From assembly GCA_012518745.1 (NCBI GenBank), contig JAAYRM010000035.1, positions 1-6,810 of the forward strand: a DNA stretch of 6,810 bases, in the 5' to 3' direction. The position numbers were made by a program, and so were the translations under genes. This document shows, piece by piece, positions 1-5,399 of this stretch (position 1 is the stretch's first letter; every line of letters begins with the position of its first letter). The notes under the pieces are model-generated. The model was not told the DNA's origin. It made no database searches and was given only the letters and a program-made list of their open reading frames with translations. Source of the DNA: Tissierellia bacterium. GTDB taxonomy: Bacteria; Bacillota; Clostridia; Tissierellales; Tepidimicrobiaceae.

Positions 1-816
1 ATCCTCTATGGTCAATATATCATCCTTGATATCATGTCCCTTCAGCCTATAGCTTCTCATAAAGGATGTTATCTGGGGAATTCCTAGCCCCATATCCTCC
101 AACTTCTCAACCTGCATAAATACATCTCTCGTACTACCTTCCATAGCTATTCGCCCTCTATGCATTACTATGATCCTATTTACCATCCTGGCAATATCCT
201 CCATACTATGGGAGACCAATATTATAATTATGCCTTCCTCCCTATACAGGCTCTGTATGCTATTTAAAATTTCATCCCTACCCCTGGGGTCCAAGCCCGC
301 CGTAGGTTCGTCCAATATCAATACCTCTGGCCTCATGGCCAATACCCCGGCTATCGCTACCCTTCGCTTCTGCCCCCCACTCAGCTCAAAGGGGGATCTA
401 TCCTTCAGGGATTCAAAATCTAAACCAACCAGATCCATGGCCTTCCGGACCCTCCTATCGACTTCCTCCTCATCCAATTCAAGGTTTTCCGGCCCAAAGG
501 CTATATCCCTATATACCGTTTCCTCAAATAGCTGGTGCTCAGGATATTGAAATACTAGGCCTACCTTCTGCCTGATCTGCCTTAGATCCGCATCCTTAGA
601 GCCTATATCTATTCCATCTATGCTTATCTTGCCCGAGGTGGGTTTCATCAATCCATTCAGATGTTGAACCAAGGTAGATTTACCGGATCCCGTATGTCCT
701 ATCAACCCGATAAAATCCCCACCCTCTATATTCAGATTCACATTATCCAATGCTTTCTTTTCAAAGGGGGTATTTGGATTATATATATAACTTATATTGT
801 CCAATACGATAGTCAT
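1..816 (-). CDS. ecfA2: Energy-coupling factor transporter ATPase EcfA2 (3' end outside window)
   Basis: This is one of the two cytoplasmic ATPases that, with EcfT and exchangeable S subunits, drive uptake of vitamins and metal ions in ECF transporters. Reading the minus strand from the ATG at 816 gives 272 codons without a stop up to the left edge. Family members are roughly 275-290 residues, so only a short C-terminal piece is missing. All nucleotide-binding motifs are visible: Walker A GHTGSGKST (residues 40-48), Q-loop Gln90, signature LSGGQ (145-149), Walker B VLILDE (165-170) with catalytic Glu170, and H-loop His203. The start codon overlaps the ecfA1 stop as ATGA, so the two are probably translationally coupled, fitting an obligate EcfA1-EcfA2 heterodimer. 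It is a clear paralogue of ecfA1. In Bacillus subtilis the order continues with ecfT and truA, so ecfT is expected just beyond the left edge (inference). The A1/A2 assignment rests on gene order. Confidence 0.93.
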   Translation of the reverse strand, partial: MTIVLDNISYIYNPNTPFEKKALDNVNLNIEGGDFIGLIGHTGSGKSTLVQHLNGLMKPTSGKISIDGIDIGSKDADLRQIRQKVGLVFQYPEHQLFEETVYRDIAFGPENLELDEEEVDRRVRKAMDLVGLDFESLKDRSPFELSGGQKRRVAIAGVLAMRPEVLILDEPTAGLDPRGRDEILNSIQSLYREEGIIIILVSHSMEDIARMVNRIIVMHRGRIAMEGSTRDVFMQVEKLEDMGLGIPQITSFMRSYRLKGHDIKDDILTIED

Positions 817-1646
817 AGTGCCCTCACCAACTCTTCTACTGTCAATATATTTCGGGATATATCTATTCCCTCTTCATTTAATTCATAGGCCAATTCGGTT
901 ACCTGTGGTACATCTAGGCCGAGGGATTTTACCCTTTCCACCTGACTGAAGATCTCCCTAGGCGTGCCCTCCATGACGATTTCCCCCCGCTCCATTATAA
1001 GGACCCTATCCGCCTCTACGGCCTCATCCATATAATGGGTTATATGAACTATGGTCTTGTTCTCAACCCTATTTAGTTTCTTTATCGTATCTATGATCTC
1101 CATTCTTCCAATTGGATCCAGCATAGCCGTAGGTTCATCGAGGATGATACAATCCGGCCTCATAGCCAGTATACCGGCTATTGCAACCCTTTGCTTCTGT
1201 CCACCGGATAATAGATGCGGTGCATGCTTTGCATAATCCCCCATCTCCACTATCTTAAGGGCTTCATCCACCCTTCTCCTTATTTCAAGGGGGGGGACAC
1301 CCTGATTTTCGGGGCCAAATGCCACATCCTCTTCCACGATGGTGGCCACCATCTGATTATCTGGATTTTGAAATACCATCCCAGCGGTTTGCCTTATATC
1401 CCAGATCCTATCCGTGTCCTTAGTGTTCATGCCATCTACGTATACCTCTCCCTCAGCGGGTAATAGAAGACCATTCATGAGTTTGGCCAATGTCGATTTC
1501 CCCGAACCATTATGCCCAAGTATGACCAGATGCTCTCCCCTTTGGACAGCTATACTTACATTGTCCACCGCCATCAGATCTTCTTCGTCCCTAGTAGAGG
1601 TGTATTTATAGGTTACATCCTGCATATCTATCATATAATTTCCCAT
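813..1646 (-). CDS. ecfA1: Energy-coupling factor transporter ATPase EcfA1
   Basis: This is the first ATPase of the ECF vitamin/metal uptake module and the partner of EcfA2. It has 277 residues, close to the family's usual 275-285. Motifs in order are Walker A GHNGSGKST (44-52), Q-loop Gln93 in VFQNPDNQ, signature LSGGQ (146-150), Walker B CIILDE (166-171) with catalytic Glu171, and H-loop His204. The segment after about residue 230 fits the C-terminal dimerisation part of EcfA proteins. The ATG at 1646 has a modest AGGGG ribosome-binding site 7 bases upstream. A second ATG at codon 5 has no better site, so I keep 1646. The gene lies 152 bases behind rplQ, across a terminator and a candidate promoter, so its expression is probably not simply read-through from the ribosomal operon. 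A location directly after rplQ is typical of Firmicutes. Confidence 0.95.
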   Translation of the reverse strand: MGNYMIDMQDVTYKYTSTRDEEDLMAVDNVSIAVQRGEHLVILGHNGSGKSTLAKLMNGLLLPAEGEVYVDGMNTKDTDRIWDIRQTAGMVFQNPDNQMVATIVEEDVAFGPENQGVPPLEIRRRVDEALKIVEMGDYAKHAPHLLSGGQKQRVAIAGILAMRPDCIILDEPTAMLDPIGRMEIIDTIKKLNRVENKTIVHITHYMDEAVEADRVLIMERGEIVMEGTPREIFSQVERVKSLGLDVPQVTELAYELNEEGIDISRNILTVEELVRAL

Positions 1647-1680
1647 TTCTATCCCCTAACTTTAATTATTTACATAATCT

Positions 1681-1709
1681 AATATAGCATAGCCTTGGCC
1701 TCAATTCAA
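1681..1709 (-). promoter_or_regulatory. Candidate sigma-A promoter for ecfA1-ecfA2
   Basis: Read on the minus strand there is a -35 TTGAAT (1704-1709; four of six consensus bases), a 17-base spacer, and a -10 TATATT (1681-1686; five of six). The spacer ends in TGC, which supplies a TGn extended -10. A start near base 1674 would leave a leader of about 28 bases before the ecfA1 ATG. The position after a terminator and before an otherwise promoterless gene pair supports it. It is a sequence match only. Confidence 0.6.
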
Positions 1710-1726
1710 TTGAATAAATGGCTATG
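1688..1726. repeat. Inverted repeat spanning the rplQ-ecfA1 promoter region
   Basis: Seven-base perfect arms, CATAGCC (1688-1694) and GGCTATG (1720-1726), are separated by 25 bases, with arm centres 32 bases apart (about three DNA turns). One arm lies in the -35/-10 spacer of the candidate ecfA1 promoter and the other upstream of the -35. No T-run follows on the minus strand, so it does not look like a terminator. Confidence 0.45.
1704..1715. promoter_or_regulatory. Perfect palindrome over the ecfA1 -35 element, possible operator
   Basis: ATTCAATTGAAT is a 12-base perfect palindrome that covers the -35 hexamer of the candidate ecfA1 promoter. It lies almost concentrically inside a wider inverted repeat (CATAGCC at 1688-1694 and GGCTATG at 1720-1726). 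This geometry suits a dimeric DNA-binding regulator, but AT-rich palindromes of this length also arise by chance, and I do not recognise the site as belonging to a named regulator. Confidence 0.35.
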
Positions 1727-1760
1727 TATATAAGGGATGCTCAGATAAGGTTTAATCATT

Positions 1761-1791
1761 ATAAAAGGGACTAAGTCAGAAACTTAATCCC
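1761..1791 (-). terminator. Rho-independent terminator after rplQ
   Basis: On the minus strand GGGATTAAGT (1791-1782) pairs with ACTTAGTCCC (1776-1767) around a five-base loop (1781-1777). The stem is 10 bp with one U-G wobble and is followed at once by TTTTAT. The wobble would be a C-A mismatch if the plus strand were transcribed, so the structure favours minus-strand transcripts. It begins 7 bases after the rplQ stop codon, the expected end of the ribosomal-protein operon. Confidence 0.88.
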
Positions 1792-1798
1792 CCACCAA

Positions 1799-2140
1799 TT
1801 ACACCAGTTCTAAAATAGCAATTTCCGTCCCATCGCCTCTGCGGGGCCCCAATTTCATTATCCTAGTATATCCACCTGCTCTATCGGAATAATTAGGTGC
1901 TATTTCTTCGAATAGTTTAGTTACAATATCTTCATCATATACATATGCTAAAACCTGTCTTCTAGCATGCAGATCGCCTCTTTTGCCAAGTGTGATCATC
2001 TTTTCGGCCATTCTGCGCGTTTCCTTTGCCCTAGTGAGAGTTGTCTCTATTCTACCGTGTTCAAATAGGCTAGTCACCTGATTTCTCAGCATTGCCTTTC
2101 TATGATCAGTGCGACGACCAAGTTTTCTCAATGTGCTCAT
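1799..2140 (-). CDS. rplQ: 50S ribosomal protein L17
   Basis: L17 is a structural protein of the large ribosomal subunit, sitting near the peptide exit tunnel. The 113-residue product matches the short bacterial form. The conserved N-terminal core KLGRRTDHRKAMLRNQ starts at residue 6, followed by the basic helix ETTLTRAKETRR and the C-terminal strand segment around TRIMKLGPRRGD (92-103). A GGAGG site lies 7 bases before the ATG. It starts 22 bases after the rpoA stop and ends just before an intrinsic terminator, so it is the last gene of the ribosomal operon. Nothing in it is unusual. Confidence 0.98.
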   Translation of the reverse strand: MSTLRKLGRRTDHRKAMLRNQVTSLFEHGRIETTLTRAKETRRMAEKMITLGKRGDLHARRQVLAYVYDEDIVTKLFEEIAPNYSDRAGGYTRIMKLGPRRGDGTEIAILELV

Positions 2141-2162
2141 GCATATCCCTCCTTAATCCCTG

Positions 2163-3110
2163 CTATTCATCTATCTTTCTCAAGGATAGATCCAGTTCGG
2201 CAAGCTTACCCTTTACCTCTGCTAAGGATTTTTTACCTAGATTTCTTACCTTCATCATATCTTCTTCTGTCCTCTGAATCAATTCATCTACCGTATCGAT
2301 TCCGGCCCTCTTCAGACAGTTATAACTTCTCACCGATAGATCCAATTCTTCTACGGTCATTTCCAATACCTTTTCCTTCTGATCTTCTTCCTTCTCCACC
2401 ATTATCTCAACATCGCTTACATGATCCGTCAATCCAATAAATAGATTTAAATGCTCGGTAAGGATCTTTGCTCCTAAAGAGGTTGCCTCTTCGGGTGTTG
2501 TGGTTCCATTTGTCCAAACCTCCAGGGTCAGCTTGTCAAAATCCGTAATCTGTCCCACCCTGGTATCCTCAACCGAGAAATTTATCTTTTCCACGGGAGT
2601 AAATGATGAATCCACCGGAATCGTTCCTACCGATTGATTTTCATCCTTGTTTCTTTCGGCAATGCTATATCCCCTGCCCTTTATCATCTCTAGCTCCATA
2701 TCCAACCTTCCATCCTCGTTGACGGTAGCTATATAATGATCCTTGTTGAGTATCTCAACATCTGGGCCTGTAATGATGTCACCTGCGGTCACCACCTGGG
2801 GACCATCCACCTCCAGCCTCAATGTCACCGGCTCATCGGAGTAGAGCTTAGCTGCTATATCCTTCACATTCAATATTATCTCTGGAACATCCTCCAATAC
2901 TCCTGGTACTGTTGAAAATTCATGTAAGACGCCTTGAATCCTTATAGATGATACAGCTGCCCCTGGTAGGGATGAGAGCAATACCCGCCTTAGACTATTG
3001 CCTACGGTTGTACCATAGCCTCTCTCGAGGGGCTCGATAGTAAATTTTCCATAGGTATTATCCTCATTAACTTCAACAATCTCTATTTTCGGCTTTTCAA
3101 TCTCTATCAT
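2163..3110 (-). CDS. rpoA: DNA-directed RNA polymerase subunit alpha
   Basis: RpoA nucleates RNA polymerase assembly as a dimer and contacts promoter UP elements and activators through its C-terminal domain. From the chosen start it has 315 residues, the usual length. The N-terminal domain carries LERGYGTTVGNSLRR (about 28-42), the LPGAA segment and KGRGY (about 144-148). An acidic linker EKEEDQKEK leads to the C-terminal helix-hairpin domain with VRSYNCLKRAGI and KVRNLGKKSL. Two in-frame ATGs lie two codons apart, at 3116 and 3110. I prefer 3110 because it gives the conserved N-terminus MIEIEKPKIE and lies 10 bases from the GGAGG; the ATG at 3116 lies only 4 bases away. It sits between rpsD and rplQ, in the classical alpha-operon position. 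Confidence 0.97.
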   Translation of the reverse strand: MIEIEKPKIEIVEVNEDNTYGKFTIEPLERGYGTTVGNSLRRVLLSSLPGAAVSSIRIQGVLHEFSTVPGVLEDVPEIILNVKDIAAKLYSDEPVTLRLEVDGPQVVTAGDIITGPDVEILNKDHYIATVNEDGRLDMELEMIKGRGYSIAERNKDENQSVGTIPVDSSFTPVEKINFSVEDTRVGQITDFDKLTLEVWTNGTTTPEEATSLGAKILTEHLNLFIGLTDHVSDVEIMVEKEEDQKEKVLEMTVEELDLSVRSYNCLKRAGIDTVDELIQRTEEDMMKVRNLGKKSLAEVKGKLAELDLSLRKIDE

Positions 3111-3182
3111 TAACATTAACCCTCCTTAATTAATTTTACTACCAAAGGACGAGGGTAACTGATTCTATTATAAATATTATTA

Positions 3183-3806
3183 TTATTTGGAATATAACTC
3201 AACAATTAAGTGTTCCTCTATTGGAATGTCAATGTCCTCTCTAGTTGGCTCAGTTACGATTCTACCTTTCATATCTTCAACGGTTACATCTAACCATCCA
3301 ACTGTGGTTCCCCTATGATTTTCCATGGTTTCCTTAAATTTAGGGCTGCTCTTGCTCTTTCCCCTTACCTCGACAATATCCCCGGCATTCAAAATCGATG
3401 AAGGTATATCCATCTTGCTTCCATTGACTACAAAATGACCATGGGTTACCAACTGTCTTGCCTCAGCTCTAGAGGCAGCAAAGCCCATCCTATATACCAC
3501 ATTATCCAATCGCAATTCTAGTAATCGCAGCAAATTCTCGCCCGTAATCCCCTGCATCCTATCCGCCATATTGAAGTATTTCCTCATCTGCGATTCCTGT
3601 ATGCCGTAAAATCTACGAACTTTTTGCTTCTCCCTCAGCTGCAATCCGAACTCCGTTACCTTCTTTCTCGATTGCCCATGTTGTCCCGGTGGGAAATTTC
3701 TCTTTGAAACCGGACATTTATCCGTGAAGCATTTATCTCCCTTTAGATATAGTTTCTGTCCTTCCCTACGACACAATCTACATACTGGTCCTGTATATCT
3801 TGCCAT
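3183..3806 (-). CDS. rpsD: 30S ribosomal protein S4, zinc-binding form
   Basis: S4 is a primary 16S rRNA-binding protein that starts 30S assembly. In several bacteria it also represses its own operon, though no such site is evident here. The 207-residue product has the N-terminal cysteine set of the zinc-binding form (Cys9, Cys12, Cys26, Cys31), a central 16S-binding region, and an S4 RNA-binding domain at about residues 97-157 with LELRLDNVVYRMGFAASRAE. The ATG at 3806 has a GGAGGTG site with GGAGG 9 bases upstream. The gene follows rpsK by 21 bases and precedes rpoA by 72. In Bacillus subtilis rpsD is found elsewhere, so its place here argues for a clostridial lineage. The stop is the first of three consecutive in-frame TAA codons. 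Confidence 0.98.
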   Translation of the reverse strand: MARYTGPVCRLCRREGQKLYLKGDKCFTDKCPVSKRNFPPGQHGQSRKKVTEFGLQLREKQKVRRFYGIQESQMRKYFNMADRMQGITGENLLRLLELRLDNVVYRMGFAASRAEARQLVTHGHFVVNGSKMDIPSSILNAGDIVEVRGKSKSSPKFKETMENHRGTTVGWLDVTVEDMKGRIVTEPTREDIDIPIEEHLIVELYSK

Positions 3807-3827
3807 ACCTTTACACCTCCTAAATAG

Positions 3828-4226
3828 TTAAACTCTTCTACGCTTCGGTGGCCTGCATCCATTATGTGGAATAGGAGTAACATCCTTGATAAGATTTACA
3901 TCCAAACCAGTGGCCTGAAGGGACCTTATCGCCGCCTCCCTGCCCGAACCCGGCCCTTTAACATATACCTCAACGCTCTTCAGACCATGTTCCATAGCCT
4001 TTCTCGCTGCTTCCTCAGCTGCCTGCTGCGCCGCAAAGGGCGTTGATTTCCTTGAACCTCTGAAACCCAGCTGTCCAGCGCTGGCCCATGATAATACATT
4101 GCCCTGCATATCCGTTAAGGTTACCATTGTATTATTAAATGTCGATGAGATATGGGCTTGCCCTCTCTCTACATGCTTACGCTCTCTTCTCCTAACACGA
4201 GTAGTCCTAGCTCTTTTAGCCGCCAA
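3828..4226 (-). CDS. rpsK: 30S ribosomal protein S11, TTG start
   Basis: S11 binds the platform of the small subunit and helps shape the mRNA exit site next to S7 and S18. The 132-residue product shows the basic N-terminus, the conserved HISSTFNNTMVTLTD block (25-39), GFRGSRKSTPFAAQ (54-67) and the C-terminal signature PHNGCRPPKRRRV (120-132). The start is TTG at 4226, and the codon just before it in frame is TAA, so no upstream start is possible. A GGAGG site lies 9 bases upstream, and starting later would remove the conserved basic tail. It lies 19 bases after rpsM and 21 before rpsD. Confidence 0.97.
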   Translation of the reverse strand: MAAKRARTTRVRRRERKHVERGQAHISSTFNNTMVTLTDMQGNVLSWASAGQLGFRGSRKSTPFAAQQAAEEAARKAMEHGLKSVEVYVKGPGSGREAAIRSLQATGLDVNLIKDVTPIPHNGCRPPKRRRV

Positions 4227-4245
4227 TTAATATTCCCTCCTCTAC

Positions 4246-4605
4246 CTATTTTTTACCTGCGACCCTCCTCGGGCCCTTCTTAGTCCTTGCATTTGTCTTG
4301 GTCCTCTGACCCCTTGCAGGTAATCCCCTTCTATGTCTTACTCCTCTATAGCAATTGATCTCCCTTAATCGCTTCATATTTAGGCCAATATCTCTCCTAA
4401 GATCACCTTCAACCTCGTATTCGCCTATTATATTTCTAATTCCATTTATTTCAGCCTCGGTTAGATCCTTCACCCTTGTATCTGGATTTACCCCAGCTTT
4501 TTTCAATATGGTATTCGATCTCGATCTACCTATCCCATAGATATAGGTCAATGCAATCTCTATCCTCTTATCCCTGGGTAGGTCAACGCCCGCAATTCTA
4601 GCCAT
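4246..4605 (-). CDS. rpsM: 30S ribosomal protein S13
   Basis: S13 sits in the head of the 30S subunit, contacts the P-site tRNA and forms inter-subunit bridges with the large subunit. From the chosen start it has 119 residues. It shows the canonical N-terminus MARIAGVDLPRDKR, the helix-two-turn-helix region with YGIGRSRS, and the basic tail with RGVRHRRGLPARGQRTKTNARTKKG. An ATG two codons upstream (4611) is in frame and lies 5 bases from GGAGG, against 11 for 4605. I chose 4605 because the family begins MARIAG, but initiation at 4611, adding Met-Ile, is possible. It follows rpmJ by 64 bases, the longest gap of the inner operon apart from those before the KOW gene and rpoA. Confidence 0.96.
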   Translation of the reverse strand: MARIAGVDLPRDKRIEIALTYIYGIGRSRSNTILKKAGVNPDTRVKDLTEAEINGIRNIIGEYEVEGDLRRDIGLNMKRLREINCYRGVRHRRGLPARGQRTKTNARTKKGPRRVAGKK

Positions 4606-4669
4606 TATCATCTACACCTCCAATTATATCCATCGATATAGCATCCCACTATTAACTTTCAAACAATTA

Positions 4670-4783
4670 TTAACCTTGCCTTTGCTTATGCTTAGGGTTT
4701 TCACATATTACCATGATCTTTCCCTTACGCTTAATGATCTTGCATTTTTCACATATCTTCTTTACAGATGGCCTTACCTTCAT
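4670..4783 (-). CDS. rpmJ: 50S ribosomal protein L36, zinc-binding form
   Basis: L36 is the smallest protein of the bacterial large subunit. It binds 23S rRNA and helps hold its domains together. The minus strand encodes 37 residues, from MKVRPSVKKIC to NPKHKQRQG. The zinc-ribbon ligands Cys11, Cys14, Cys27 and His32 are all in place, so it is the zinc-containing form. The ATG at 4783 follows a GGGAGGG site and lies 17 bases after the infA stop. The stop is doubled (TAA TAA). The infA-rpmJ-rpsM order is the universal bacterial arrangement, which makes this call secure despite its small size. Confidence 0.98.
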   Translation of the reverse strand: MKVRPSVKKICEKCKIIKRKGKIMVICENPKHKQRQG

Positions 4784-4800
4784 TTACATCCCTCCCTATG

Positions 4801-5019
4801 CTACTTATTTCGCCAGGTTATTCTACCTCTAGTTAGGTCGTAAGGTGATAGCTCAACCGTTACCTTATCTCCAGTCAATATCCTTATATAATTCATTCTC
4901 AATTTCCCGGATATATGAGCCAATATCTCGTGCCCATTATCTAATTCAACCTTAAATATTGCATTTGGCAAGGAATCTATAACCGTACCTTCTACCTCAA
5001 TAACATCTTTCTTAGACAT
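4801..5019 (-). CDS. infA: Translation initiation factor IF-1
   Basis: IF-1 binds the ribosomal A site during initiation and assists IF-2 and IF-3. The 72-residue product is the standard length and consists of one S1-type OB fold. Recognisable blocks are MSKKDVIEVEGTVIDSLPN, the RNA-binding strand VELDNGHEILAHISGKLRMNYIRIL in its middle, and the end LTRGRITWR. Its purine-rich site (GAGGGGG) lies about 12 bases before the ATG, a longer spacing than in neighbouring genes, so initiation may be weaker or coupled to the KOW gene 29 bases upstream. Confidence 0.98.
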   Translation of the reverse strand: MSKKDVIEVEGTVIDSLPNAIFKVELDNGHEILAHISGKLRMNYIRILTGDKVTVELSPYDLTRGRITWRNK

Positions 5020-5048
5020 TTCACTATCGAACCCCCTCTTTAACAGTT

Positions 5049-5330
5049 TTAAAAATTCTTATTAAAAGGTTCTAGTAATTTCCGTATATAGGCATTGTTA
5101 ATTTTTATATTGTTATCCAGCTTATATTTCAACTCCGGCAATACCGTATTATAGATCATCAGATGTTTCACCTTTTTCTTCTTGGGTTTATCCAATTTTC
5201 TTAGGTCTCCATCTACTATTGAAACATACTTCTCGTCGATTATCTCTAAAACTAAAAATATATCACCCTTATCTCTACCGGCTCTTGATTTAACCACCTG
5301 ACCAACCAATATATCTTCAGTTGAATCCAT
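5049..5330 (-). CDS. KOW-domain RNA-binding protein (L14e-like), function unproven
   Basis: This small basic protein of 93 residues begins with a KOW-type fold (about residues 8-48): LVGQVVKSRAGRDKGD, then FLVLEIIDEKYVSIVDGD. A lysine cluster KPKKKKVKHL (48-57) and a lysine/asparagine-rich helical tail follow. The first half resembles the N-terminal part of archaeal/eukaryotic ribosomal protein L14e and the KOW genes that lie beside infA in many Firmicutes (Bacillus subtilis has a similar one, which I remember as ybzG). RNA or ribosome binding is inferred from the fold, charge and neighbours; the exact role is not known to me. It has a good AGAGGTGAG site before the ATG at 5330. It is separated from adk by a 65-base gap with two hairpins and from infA by 29 bases. 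Confidence 0.88.
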   Translation of the reverse strand: MDSTEDILVGQVVKSRAGRDKGDIFLVLEIIDEKYVSIVDGDLRKLDKPKKKKVKHLMIYNTVLPELKYKLDNNIKINNAYIRKLLEPFNKNF

Positions 5331-5346
5331 AAACTCACCTCTTTAA

Positions 5347-5366
5347 TAGTATATTGATATATACTA
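5347..5366 (-). other. AT-rich hairpin in the leader of the KOW gene
   Basis: On the minus strand TAGTATAT pairs perfectly with ATATACTA around an ATCA loop: 8 bp, almost all A-U. It ends a few bases before the ribosome-binding site of the KOW gene. No T-run follows, so it is not a typical terminator. Given its base composition it could be chance. Confidence 0.4.
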
Positions 5367-5372
5367 ATCAGC

Positions 5373-5399
5373 CTAGAGAAGAGCATCTACCCTCTCTAG
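5373..5399 (-). other. Hairpin covering the adk stop codon
   Basis: On the minus strand CTAGAGAGGG (5399-5390) can pair with TCTTCTCTAG (5382-5373) around a seven-base loop. The stem is 10 bp including two G-U wobbles, with a 7-bp perfect core. The adk TAG stop lies inside the 5' arm. No T-run follows, so it is more like an mRNA processing or stability element than an intrinsic terminator; this role is inferred. Confidence 0.45.

Noticed and set aside
777..791. Alternating AT run resembling a microsatellite
   Set aside because: It is part of the ecfA2 coding sequence (residues around Tyr10-Asn13) and is too short to be a meaningful repeat.
170..1611. Open frames on the plus strand opposite the two ABC ATPase genes (for example 170-550, 661-888, 1051-1236)
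   Set aside because: They mirror the coding frames of ecfA2 and ecfA1, whose motifs are unmistakable. They lack good ribosome-binding sites and resemble no family I know.
1..1646. Long-range similarity between ecfA1 and ecfA2 as a recent repeat or duplication
   Set aside because: The shared blocks are the conserved ATPase motifs of two ancient paralogues. The sequences between them have diverged, so no recent duplication is indicated.
2092..2440. Plus-strand open frames opposite rpoA and rplQ
   Set aside because: They are low-complexity Ser/Pro/Leu-rich translations produced by the complement of conserved genes, with no independent support.
4606..4669. Possible S4-type autoregulatory leader before rpsM, including a small TATATC/GATATA inverted repeat (4625-4640)
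   Set aside because: The gap is only 64 bases and the sole structure is a 6-bp AU-rich stem. I see no pseudoknot or S4-binding motif that I could defend.
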